Below, piece by piece: positions 1 to 7,905 of a stretch of DNA of 12,728 nt (position 1 is the first letter of the stretch; each line of letters opens with the position of its first letter). This stretch comes from JBOGWA01 sp050693155. Lineage in GTDB: Bacteria; Actinomycetota; UBA4738; CALAEC01. The stretch spans positions 1 through 12,728 of the forward strand of contig JBOGWA010000057.1 of NCBI GenBank assembly GCA_050693155.1. The letters run 5' to 3'. The notes beneath the pieces were generated by a model that saw only the letters and a list, made by a program, of their open reading frames with translations, had not been told where the DNA came from and searched no databases. The position numbers were made by a program, and so were the translations under genes.

Positions 1-1286
1 CGGACCGGGACGCCGAGCAGATCGGCCTGGAATTGTAGGAGCATGTTCATGGCGCTCGCTCCTCCGTCGACCTTCAGCGCCGAGAGGGGGACTCCCGCGT
101 CGGCGACCATCGCGTCCACCACGTCTCGCGTCTGGTAGGCCATGGCCTCCACCGTTGCCCGGGCGAGGTGGGCCTTCGTTGTCCCGCGGGTGATCCCGAG
201 GATCGTGCCCCGGGCATGCGGGTCCCACCACGGCGCCCCCAGGCCGGCGAGGGCGGGGACGAAGTAGACGCCCTCGGTGTCGGGCACGGATTCGGCAAGT
301 GGCCCGGCTTCGTCCACGCTCTGGATGAGCCCGAGGCCGTCGCGGAGCCATTGAATTGCCGCGCCGGTGACGAAGATCGAACCCTCGAGCGCGTACCGGA
401 CACCTTCGGCATCCGAGAAGGCGATCGTCGTGAGGAGCCCATGCTCGGACCGCGGGGCCTCGTCACCCGTGTTCAACAGAATGAACGAGCCGGTTCCATA
501 GGTGTTCTTCGCATCGCCTGCCTCGAAGCACGTTTGTCCGACGAGTGCGGCTTGCTGGTCTCCGGCGACGCCCGTGATCGGGATCTCCGCGCCCAGAAAC
601 GACTCGTCGCTGGTCGTGCCGAAGACGCCGGAGGACGTCCTGACGTCGGGGAGAAGTTCCGCGGGAATTCTCAGGCGCTCGAGGATCTCCTCGTCCCAAG
701 CGAGCTTGTGAATGTCGAACAGCATCGTTCGCGAGGCGTTCGTGTGATCGGTGGCGTGCTCCTGCCCGCCGGTGAGCCGTGCGATGACGTAGGCGTCGAC
801 CGTTCCAAACGCGATGCCTCCGGCTTCGGCTCGCGCCCGTAGACCGTCGACCTCATCGAGGAGCCAGGCGAGCTTCGTTCCGGAGAAATAGGGATCGATC
901 ACGAGACCGGTTCGCTCGCGAATCCGCTCCTCCCAGTCCTCGTCTTTGAGCGCTCGGCAGAGCGGAGCCGTGCGGCGATCTTGCCACACGATCGCGGGGT
1001 GAAGCGGGCGAAGCGTTTCCCGGTCCCACACGACCGTCGTTTCTCGCTGGTTCGTGATGCCGACCGTCGACAGGTCTCGAGCCTCAACCTCTGCCCCCTT
1101 CAGTGCCTCGGTAACCGCCTCTTCGCCGGCCCGCCACCAGTCGTCGGGATCGTGCTCCACCCAACCGGGCCGAGGGAACGACTGAGGGAACTCTCGATGC
1201 CCCTTGCCGAGAATGCGGCTTCGGTCGTCGACGACGAGAGCGGTCATGCCCGTGGTTCCGGCATCGATCGCAAGGATGTGCGGCAT
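1..1286 (-). CDS. glpK: glycerol kinase (FGGY family), 3'-truncated by window edge
   Basis: Cytoplasmic enzyme phosphorylating glycerol with ATP to sn-glycerol 3-phosphate, feeding lipid synthesis and glycolysis. The frame is open for 428 codons to the left edge; the usual family length is about 500, so roughly 70 C-terminal residues are missing. Visible motifs: phosphate loop DAGTTG (8-13), TNQRETT (78-84) with the glycerol-contacting Arg-Glu pair (81-82), WQDRRT (101-106), DPYFSGTK (131-138) with the substrate Tyr 133, GDQQ (242-245) with catalytic Asp 243, a stretch like the second FGGY signature near 360-384, and DGGA (407-410). These separate it from xylulose and ribulose kinases. The start is ATG at 1286; it has no clear Shine-Dalgarno, but a TACGCT -10-like box ends 8 nt upstream, so translation may be leaderless. 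It diverges from pfk. The phosphate loop reads GTTGMT rather than the common GTTSSR. No GlpF or GlpD gene is visible on this side. Confidence 0.95.
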   Translation of the reverse strand, partial: MPHILAIDAGTTGMTALVVDDRSRILGKGHREFPQSFPRPGWVEHDPDDWWRAGEEAVTEALKGAEVEARDLSTVGITNQRETTVVWDRETLRPLHPAIVWQDRRTAPLCRALKDEDWEERIRERTGLVIDPYFSGTKLAWLLDEVDGLRARAEAGGIAFGTVDAYVIARLTGGQEHATDHTNASRTMLFDIHKLAWDEEILERLRIPAELLPDVRTSSGVFGTTSDESFLGAEIPITGVAGDQQAALVGQTCFEAGDAKNTYGTGSFILLNTGDEAPRSEHGLLTTIAFSDAEGVRYALEGSIFVTGAAIQWLRDGLGLIQSVDEAGPLAESVPDTEGVYFVPALAGLGAPWWDPHARGTILGITRGTTKAHLARATVEAMAYQTRDVVDAMVADAGVPLSALKVDGGASAMNMLLQFQADLLGVPV

Positions 1287-1294
1287 GCCGCGCA

Positions 1295-1321
1295 AGCGTA
1301 CAGGGGGTCCGGGGGACTCAA
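1295..1321 (-). promoter_or_regulatory. candidate glpK promoter
   Basis: On the minus strand TTGAGT (1321-1316) and TACGCT (1300-1295) are separated by 15 nt, and the -10-like box lies 8 nt before the glpK ATG. It fits the TTGACN/TANNNT pattern loosely, with a short spacer. Transcription would begin at or within a few bases of the start codon. The evidence is sequence pattern only. Confidence 0.4.
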
Positions 1322-1410
1322 GAGCGGCGCCCTGACCGTTCCAGGAGAAGGGATCGAAAGCAGAGCGCCGCGTTAGTCTCCCGGGACAATGGCGGTCAGA
1401 AGCTCACAAC

Positions 1411-1416
1411 TAGAAT
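1411..1416 (+). promoter_or_regulatory. -10 box for pfk, leaderless geometry
   Basis: TAGAAT matches the TANNNT -10 consensus and ends exactly 6 nt before the pfk GTG at 1423. That places the predicted transcription start on the start codon itself, as in leaderless actinobacterial genes. No convincing -35 is seen 16-18 nt upstream, and the gene has no Shine-Dalgarno sequence. Confidence 0.55.
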
Positions 1417-1422
1417 GCAGCC

Positions 1423-2454
<1,032 letters not shown>

Positions 2455-2462
2455 GGCGTGAC

Positions 2463-5249
2463 ATGATCCGGGTGCGAGCAGCGATGGCGGCCGTGGTCAC
2501 GCTCGGCGCGATCGCGGTCCCCGCACCTGGTGCCGCCACAGCCTGCTCACTCGAGCCTTCGTTCTCAGCGAGCGTCACCCCACCGGGAGAGGCCATCCTT
2601 GGGTTCCCGGACCGCCGCGCGACGACGCAGGAGATCAACGGCTACGTGCAACGAGTCGCCACGGAAAGCCCTCGGGTCATCGACGGCGTCTTCGCGCACT
2701 CTTGGAACGGCACGGCCCTCGAGTACGCGATCGTCGGGACGAAGAGAAACATCGCCAGGCTCCCCAGGATCGTCGAGAAGCAGCAGCGACTCCGGGATCC
2801 GAGGCGAACCGGCAGGGTGGAGGCGGCACGGATCGCTCGACGGAACCCTGCCATTGTTTGGTACTCGAGCAACGTGCATGGTGGCGAGACGTCCGGCGCG
2901 GACGCCGCTGTCCAGATCCTCTACGAGCTCGCGGCGCGAACGGATTGCGCGGTGCGGCTACTGCTGCGGAACCTCGTCGTCGGCATCATCCCGATCCAGA
3001 ACCCCGACGGGCGTGACACGGTCTCCAGAACGAACGACTACAGCTTCGACATGAACCGGGACTGGTTCGCTTGGACTCAGCCGGAAACGCGCGGCAAGAT
3101 CACTCTGCTTCGCGACTACCCACCCGTGCTCTACATCGATGCGCATGAGATGGGGTCGAGCAACTTCTTCTTCCCACCGAACGCAGACCCTATCCATCAC
3201 GAGGTCAGCGATCAGAGCATCCACTGGATCAACGACCTCTACGGACGCGCGCTCGCCCGGGCGTTCGAGGCGAGGCAACAGGACGACCCGACCCAGTGGG
3301 ACTACTTCAACTACGACATCTACGACCTGCTCTACATGGGTTACGGCGACAGCATGCCGACCACTGCCTTTACGGCCGCGGGCATGACCTTCGAGAAGGG
3401 AATCGCAGATACCGACCGCCAGCGCGAGACCGAGCAGTTCGTGGCGGGCTGGACGTCGCTTCGGGTGGCTGCCAAACACAAGCGGGCGATCCTGGCCGAC
3501 TATTACGAGGCGCACCGGCAGGCGATGAGAGAGGGAGCACAAGGACGCCTCGAGCCGAACCGGGTTTTCCAGGAGGGGAGCACGCTCGTGCGCAAGGTCC
3601 CGCGCGATCGCGTGGGGCACTACTTCATCGATCCCACCCGGGCCGAGGCCGACGCGGGAAGGGTCATCGACCGACTTCTCACCATGGATGTGGAGATCTA
3701 CCGTCTCGGGCGGGATCTGCGCGTTCGCAACCTGAGGCACTACGGTCGCGTGGCTCGCCCTGGGGTGGTCCCGGCCGGCTCGTACTGGATCCCGATGAAG
3801 CAACCGCAGAAGCGCTGGATCCAGGCGATGCTCGGGGAAGACCCCTACGTGCCGTTTCCGTACTTCTACGACGTCACGGCGTGGTCCCTGCCGCTGCTTG
3901 CGAGCCTCGATGCCTCGTTCACGGGGGACCGCGTCAGGCCGCGGCGAGCGGAGCGAGTGCTCCTTCCTCCCCGAGGAGGCCTCGCCAGCGGGGCTCTGGG
4001 GGCGCAGTTCTTCTGGTTCGCGGGCGAGACTGCCCGCTCGGTCGCTGCGGCGTTCGCGCTCGTCCGAGAAGGCCACCGGGTCGAACGCCTTCCTTCGTCC
4101 CGTCAGGTGGGGGACCGGCGAGTCCCGAAGGGGACGTTCGTGGTTCCGAATCGCGGCGCCGTGAGCGCCGCGGTGCGCAGGATCGGCCTTCTGTTCTCGG
4201 TCCCCATGCACGCCTCGATCGGAACGCGGCCCGGCGGCGTGGAGATCGAGGAACCGAGAATCGCGGTCTACCAGCCGGCGCCCGAGGTTGGGCCGGCCAG
4301 AGGCCTGCTTGACGAATCACTCGGCCATCTCCGGTGGCTTCTGGATCAGGAGTTGGCGCTCCCGGTCGACCTGCTGAGCGGCGTGGAGGTGGCCGCCGGA
4401 GCGCTCACGCTGGGTGAGTACGACGCCTTCATCGTGCCTGGGGTGACGACGGCGGATCTAACCCTCGCGCAGGAGCAAATCCGTTTGTGGATCGAAGGTG
4501 GGGGAACGTTCATCGGGACCGCACGACCCGGTGGGACCGGGGGGACGCCGTTTGCCGTTTCCGCCGGCTACACGACGGCGACGCTTTCCGATGCCAATGC
4601 GCTCCAGGTTCCCGGAACGATGTTCCGGGTCGCCCTCAACCGGGCGAGCCCGCTCGCGTGGGGCGCGAGGCGGCACGCGTATTGGTTTCACCTCGGCGAG
4701 CAGGTGCTTTCCCCGACGGAGAGTGGGAGAAACGTGGCTCGGTTCCCCAGGCAGAAACGTGAGTTCTGGTTCTCGGGATACGCGGCGGGCGAGCGTGCTC
4801 TGAAGGGGTCGGCCGGTCTCGTCGAGGAGACACTCGGCGCGGGGCGCGTCGTGTTGTTCTCGGGAGAGCCCAACTTCCGCGGCTTCACCGACGGGACGGC
4901 GTTCCTGCTTGCGAACGTGCTCGCGTACCCGACGGCGGCTCCCCCCGCGGGAACGGACGTCGGAGATCCGGCGGTTCGCGATCTCGTCCGGTTGGCGATG
5001 GCCTCGGCGGGGGAGCCCACGGGGCCCGGGCGGCCGATCCGGATCGAGGTTCCCGCCGAGGAGACGCCCGCGGCCCTGGTCGTTCTCGAGCGCTTCACGA
5101 ACGACATCGACGTCTTCCAGGCGAGGGGTTCCGCCTTCCTTGAGATCCTCAACCCGGCCGGCCTCGCGCCTGACGAGCACCCGTACTCGCGGCGGCTCCT
5201 GCCGGCGCTCCTCGGCGCGGGGATCGAGATTCATTCCGCGATCCTGTAA
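2463..5249 (+). CDS. secreted M14-family zinc carboxypeptidase with C-terminal GATase-like domain
   Basis: A predicted exported metallocarboxypeptidase of 928 residues that would trim C-terminal residues from peptides or cell-wall peptides outside the membrane. The N-terminus looks like a signal peptide: basic start, hydrophobic stretch about 8-26, possible cleavage after ATA (27). Cys 28 follows, but the preceding residues are a poor lipobox. The M14 domain (about 50-340) shows zinc ligands His 139 and Glu 142 in HGGE, NPDG (180-183), DMNRDW (196-201), third zinc ligand His 228 in DAHEMG, and catalytic Glu 311 in FEKG, so it should be active. A linker carrying a DVTAWSLP motif leads to a region (about 598-823) resembling a class I glutamine-amidotransferase fold (YDAFIVPG, GGGTFIGTA) without a nucleophile cysteine. 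About 100 further residues are unassigned. ATG 2463 is preceded by AAGG with 6 nt spacing; an in-frame ATG at 2484 would also leave a signal peptide. The substrate is unknown. Confidence 0.88.
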   Translation: MIRVRAAMAAVVTLGAIAVPAPGAATACSLEPSFSASVTPPGEAILGFPDRRATTQEINGYVQRVATESPRVIDGVFAHSWNGTALEYAIVGTKRNIARLPRIVEKQQRLRDPRRTGRVEAARIARRNPAIVWYSSNVHGGETSGADAAVQILYELAARTDCAVRLLLRNLVVGIIPIQNPDGRDTVSRTNDYSFDMNRDWFAWTQPETRGKITLLRDYPPVLYIDAHEMGSSNFFFPPNADPIHHEVSDQSIHWINDLYGRALARAFEARQQDDPTQWDYFNYDIYDLLYMGYGDSMPTTAFTAAGMTFEKGIADTDRQRETEQFVAGWTSLRVAAKHKRAILADYYEAHRQAMREGAQGRLEPNRVFQEGSTLVRKVPRDRVGHYFIDPTRAEADAGRVIDRLLTMDVEIYRLGRDLRVRNLRHYGRVARPGVVPAGSYWIPMKQPQKRWIQAMLGEDPYVPFPYFYDVTAWSLPLLASLDASFTGDRVRPRRAERVLLPPRGGLASGALGAQFFWFAGETARSVAAAFALVREGHRVERLPSSRQVGDRRVPKGTFVVPNRGAVSAAVRRIGLLFSVPMHASIGTRPGGVEIEEPRIAVYQPAPEVGPARGLLDESLGHLRWLLDQELALPVDLLSGVEVAAGALTLGEYDAFIVPGVTTADLTLAQEQIRLWIEGGGTFIGTARPGGTGGTPFAVSAGYTTATLSDANALQVPGTMFRVALNRASPLAWGARRHAYWFHLGEQVLSPTESGRNVARFPRQKREFWFSGYAAGERALKGSAGLVEETLGAGRVVLFSGEPNFRGFTDGTAFLLANVLAYPTAAPPAGTDVGDPAVRDLVRLAMASAGEPTGPGRPIRIEVPAEETPAALVVLERFTNDIDVFQARGSAFLEILNPAGLAPDEHPYSRRLLPALLGAGIEIHSAIL

Positions 5250-5254
5250 GAGGC

Positions 5255-6295
5255 ATGGATATTCGCGTCAACCTTTACAGCGACACGCAAACGCGCCCGA
5301 CCGACGGCATGCGGAGGGCGATGGCCGAGGCCGAGGTCGGCGACGAGCAACTCGGCGAGGATCCCACCGTCAATCGGTTACAGGAACGGGTCGCGGAGTT
5401 GCTGGGTAAGGAAACGGCGGTGTTTCTCCCGTCGGGGACGATGTGCAACGAGATCTCGTTCGGTGTGCACTGCCGACCCGGTGACGAGATCGTTATGGAC
5501 CGGAGCGCGCATCCACTCAATTACGAGGCCGGGGGCCCGGCAGCGTTGACCGGGGCGCTGATCTACCCGATCGACGGCGACCGCGGGATCTTTACCGCCC
5601 GGCAGCTCGAGGAGGCGATCAGACCGGCGAGTCGCTACGCACCGAGGACGCGTGCGGTTTCCGTTGAGAACACCACCAACCGCGGAGGCGGCGCCTGTTG
5701 GCCGCTCGAGACGATGCGAGACGTGTGTTCGGTCGCCGGGGGCGCCGGACTCGCAAAACACCTCGATGGGGCGCGCCTGATGAACGCCGTGGTTGCGACG
5801 GGTGTCTCCGCTCACGAGTACGCGGCCCCGTTCGACTCGGCCTGGATCGACTTCTCGAAGGGCCTTGGCGCGCCGATCGGTGCCTGTCTAGCGGGAACGA
5901 AAGCGTTCATCGACGAGGCGTGGCGGCTGAAGCAGCGGATGGGCGGCGCGATGCGCCAGGCTGGGATTGTCGCTGCGGGGGCTCTTTACGCGCTCGACAA
6001 CCACGTCGACCGGCTCGCGGAGGACCACGAAAACGCGAAGCGTCTTGCGGAGGGGCTGGCCGAGCTCCCGGGAATCGAGCTGGACCCCAAGACGGTCGAG
6101 ACGAACATCGTCGTCTTCGACGTGGCCGCGGACGTGGGCGCTGGGGGCTTCGCCGCGAGGATGCTCGAAGAACAAGGCGTCCGCTTCAGCGAGATTTCCG
6201 AAACGCGCCTCAGGGCCGTAACCCACCTCGACGTGGACCGCAAGGGCATCGACGTGGCGCTGAGCGCGGCAGAGACGATTCTCGTGGGTCGCTGA
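5255..6295 (+). CDS. ltaE: low-specificity L-threonine aldolase (PLP-dependent)
   Basis: Cytoplasmic fold-type I PLP enzyme cleaving L-threonine or allo-threonine to glycine and acetaldehyde. The 346-residue length is typical. Family landmarks in order: N-terminal NLYSDTQTRPT (6-16), SGTMCN (60-65) for cofactor phosphate binding, His 86 in DRSAHPLNYE that stacks on the PLP ring, ENTTNRGGG (138-146), LDGARLMNA (170-178) with PLP-binding Asp 171 and carboxylate-binding Arg 174, and DFSKGLGAP (199-207) with Schiff-base Lys 202. The usual ENTH motif reads ENTT, so the second active-site histidine is Thr 141. The start at 5255 fits the family N-terminus; a GAGG lies only 1 nt before it, so translation probably relies on coupling to the peptidase gene 5 nt upstream. 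It converges on the propeller gene with 9 nt between stop codons. A beta-eliminating relative is a less likely alternative. Confidence 0.92.
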   Translation: MDIRVNLYSDTQTRPTDGMRRAMAEAEVGDEQLGEDPTVNRLQERVAELLGKETAVFLPSGTMCNEISFGVHCRPGDEIVMDRSAHPLNYEAGGPAALTGALIYPIDGDRGIFTARQLEEAIRPASRYAPRTRAVSVENTTNRGGGACWPLETMRDVCSVAGGAGLAKHLDGARLMNAVVATGVSAHEYAAPFDSAWIDFSKGLGAPIGACLAGTKAFIDEAWRLKQRMGGAMRQAGIVAAGALYALDNHVDRLAEDHENAKRLAEGLAELPGIELDPKTVETNIVVFDVAADVGAGGFAARMLEEQGVRFSEISETRLRAVTHLDVDRKGIDVALSAAETILVGR

Positions 6296-6304
6296 GAGCT
6301 TCTA

Positions 6305-7843
6305 CTAGGCCTTTCCGTTGCCGTCGGTGTCGACGACAGCGACCCAGGTCCGGGTGTGGTACACGATCGGCGGGAAGGTCGCCTTCTTCAGCTCTTTCTT
6401 GCTGAGCGGGTACGCCTCGCAACGGACGATGTAGGCCCAGGATCCCGCGACGGCGACCTGGCTGTAGTCGCCGAGGAAGGCGCTCGACCTCGAGAACGTC
6501 GCGAAGCGAACGTCGGTCCGAACATCGGTATTGACAAGGAGCGGCTCGCTCCAGGTCTCGCCGCTGTCCTTCGACTCCTGGTACCAGGTATCGACGTACG
6601 GCGAGAACTCGCCTTTCTTGGTGGAGAAGCCGCGGAACGTCTCGCCCTGCTGCTGGGTCCGGTAGGAGATCCGCACGATCCCATCTTGGCCGACGGCGAT
6701 CGCCGGCGTGATGTGCTCGAGGTAGTCGTCGGTCGCGCCGGGATTGATGCGCTCGACGTCGCTCCAGGTGAGTCCCTCGTCGTCCGAATGGGTGACGACG
6801 ATGTCGTTCACGACATCGCTCCGGAAGCGATTGTCGCCCCACGCGACGTAGATCCGCCCGGAGTTGGGATCGATGTCTGCCGTGGGGAGGTCCTCGGAGG
6901 CGCGGTGGAACCGCATGTCGGTGCCCAGATATCGGGCGACGGTCACCGGCGGCGCGAAAACGAGGGGTCCACCGGTTGGGATCGTTCCCGCCCCCGCGGC
7001 CAGCGAGAGGACGAACTTCGTGCCCTCGGGGTCGACCTCGGGAACTCCGGGACCCTCGGGAATCCTCGGAACCGGATACGCGAGGGTGTTGTAGACGACC
7101 GCGAGGTCGCCGTCCGGCGTGACCATCGGGATCGTCCCGATCCCTTGACCGGCATAGATCAGAAACGGACCCTGCCACGTCTGGGCTTGATCGTCGGAGT
7201 ACATCGCGACCACCGGAGCCACCTGATCCCAGACCATGTAGATCCGTCCGGTGTGGTGTCCCGCGCCGGCGCCGTTGTCGACCACGATCCAGTTCTTGTC
7301 GTCCAGTGGGAACGTCCGCTCGTCGGGGACGCGGATCAAATCGCCCCACGTCTTCCCGCCATCGGTCGAGACGCTGAATCCGAGGTTGTTGCCCTCAGCG
7401 TCACAGAGGAGGTGGTTCATGTAGACGACGTTGTCGGGCCCGAATGCGACGACCGGGTCCGAGGCAAGCGGGCTCGCGCCTCCCGTCGATGTCGTGACGC
7501 CTGGGAACGCGCCATACTCCCAGGTCTTTCCCCCGTCGAACATCGTCGCGTAGCCGTTCGACTGTCCGCATCCACCGTCCACTCGGCCTGACTGATACAC
7601 GGCAACGGCGTTGAGCGGATCCTCGGGATTGACGGAAATAGACGGCTCGGTCGTCGTGTCCTGCTGCTGGGGAGGCGTGGCTTTCAAGACGTGCCGCCCG
7701 GCCTCCGCGTCTTGGATGACAGCGGGTCCCGTGGGCTTCGGTCGCTTCTTCTTCTTTGCCAGCGCCGCCTCGCCGACAGTGGAAGCGGCAAATGAGGACA
7801 GGAGAACGAGGGAAACGAGCAGCGCGAAGCGTTGTCTTGTCAT
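6305..7843 (-). CDS. secreted BNR/Asp-box beta-propeller (sialidase-fold) protein of unknown function
   Basis: A 512-residue exported protein. The signal peptide is clear: MTRQR, hydrophobic 6-20, likely cleavage after ALA (29). The mature chain would begin with a strongly basic tract, KKKKRPKP (30-37). Asp-box motifs (SxDxGxTW type) occur at 101-108, 159-166, 216-223 (degenerate, SDDQAQTW), 353-360 and 424-431, spaced as in sialidase-fold propellers. I see no convincing arginine triad and Tyr/Glu nucleophile set, so enzymatic sialidase activity is not supported; a binding or scaffold propeller is equally likely. The chain ends with DTDGNG (505-510), a calcium-loop-like fragment. ATG 7843 has no Shine-Dalgarno, but TACCTT ends 6 nt upstream, matching leaderless geometry. 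The kinase gene lies upstream on the same strand, 62 nt away; ltaE converges from the other side. Envelope location is a safe inference; the ligand is unknown. Confidence 0.85.
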   Translation of the reverse strand: MTRQRFALLVSLVLLSSFAASTVGEAALAKKKKRPKPTGPAVIQDAEAGRHVLKATPPQQQDTTTEPSISVNPEDPLNAVAVYQSGRVDGGCGQSNGYATMFDGGKTWEYGAFPGVTTSTGGASPLASDPVVAFGPDNVVYMNHLLCDAEGNNLGFSVSTDGGKTWGDLIRVPDERTFPLDDKNWIVVDNGAGAGHHTGRIYMVWDQVAPVVAMYSDDQAQTWQGPFLIYAGQGIGTIPMVTPDGDLAVVYNTLAYPVPRIPEGPGVPEVDPEGTKFVLSLAAGAGTIPTGGPLVFAPPVTVARYLGTDMRFHRASEDLPTADIDPNSGRIYVAWGDNRFRSDVVNDIVVTHSDDEGLTWSDVERINPGATDDYLEHITPAIAVGQDGIVRISYRTQQQGETFRGFSTKKGEFSPYVDTWYQESKDSGETWSEPLLVNTDVRTDVRFATFSRSSAFLGDYSQVAVAGSWAYIVRCEAYPLSKKELKKATFPPIVYHTRTWVAVVDTDGNGKA

Positions 7844-7849
7844 GTGGGG

Positions 7850-7855
7850 AAGGTA
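7850..7855 (-). promoter_or_regulatory. -10-like box for the propeller gene, leaderless geometry
   Basis: On the minus strand TACCTT (7855-7850) fits TANNNT and is followed by 6 nt and then the ATG at 7843, the same spacing as the pfk box. It would give the propeller gene its own promoter, separate from the kinase upstream. No clear -35 element was found. Confidence 0.4.
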
Positions 7856-7883
7856 CCACCCGAGGTTGGAAAACTCCTGCTCG

Positions 7884-7903
7884 CGGCCGCAATCATGCAG
7901 CCG
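7884..7903 (-). terminator. hairpin just after the PASTA kinase stop codon
   Basis: Read on the minus strand, CGGCTGCA (7903-7896) and TGCGGCCG (7891-7884) form an 8-bp stem with one G-U pair around the tetraloop TGAT, starting 2 nt after the kinase TGA. The nearest T run (TTTT) lies about 10 nt further on, so it is not a textbook intrinsic terminator. It may be a weak or Rho-assisted terminator or an RNA-stabilising 3' hairpin. Confidence 0.4.
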
Positions 7904-7905
7904 GA

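Larger units (their letters stand above)
1287..1422. promoter_or_regulatory. divergent glpK/pfk intergenic region
   Basis: These 136 bp separate divergent glpK and pfk and must hold both promoters. A 7-base inverted pair, CTGACCG (1332-1338) and CGGTCAG (1393-1399), is visible with wide spacing; it could be an operator pair or chance. No terminator or small gene is apparent. Confidence 0.55.

Noticed and set aside
168..842. Plus-strand open frame (224 codons) opposite glpK
   Set aside because: The minus-strand frame across the same bases encodes intact glycerol kinase motifs, and this frame has none.
1332..1399. Inverted pair CTGACCG / CGGTCAG as an operator
   Set aside because: Only 7 bases with 54 nt between the arms, expected fairly often by chance in such DNA; mentioned in the intergenic entry but not claimed as a site.
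2544..2546. Lipoprotein attachment Cys in the M14 peptidase signal peptide
   Set aside because: Residues before Cys 28 (A-T-A) lack the Leu-type -3 position of a lipobox, so ordinary signal peptidase cleavage is more likely.
2958..4211. Long minus-strand open frame (about 417 codons) opposite the M14 peptidase
   Set aside because: It is low-complexity, rich in Arg, Asp, Val and Glu, and shows no recognisable domain. It is the mirror of a strongly supported gene, as is common in GC-rich DNA.
6356..7591. Long plus-strand open frame (about 411 codons) opposite the propeller gene
   Set aside because: No motifs and a composition typical of an antisense shadow; the opposite strand has a signal peptide and five Asp boxes.
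7883..7890. GCGGCCGC 8-base palindrome as a functional site
   Set aside because: A GC-only palindrome is unremarkable in this composition, and it is partly explained by the hairpin downstream of the kinase.
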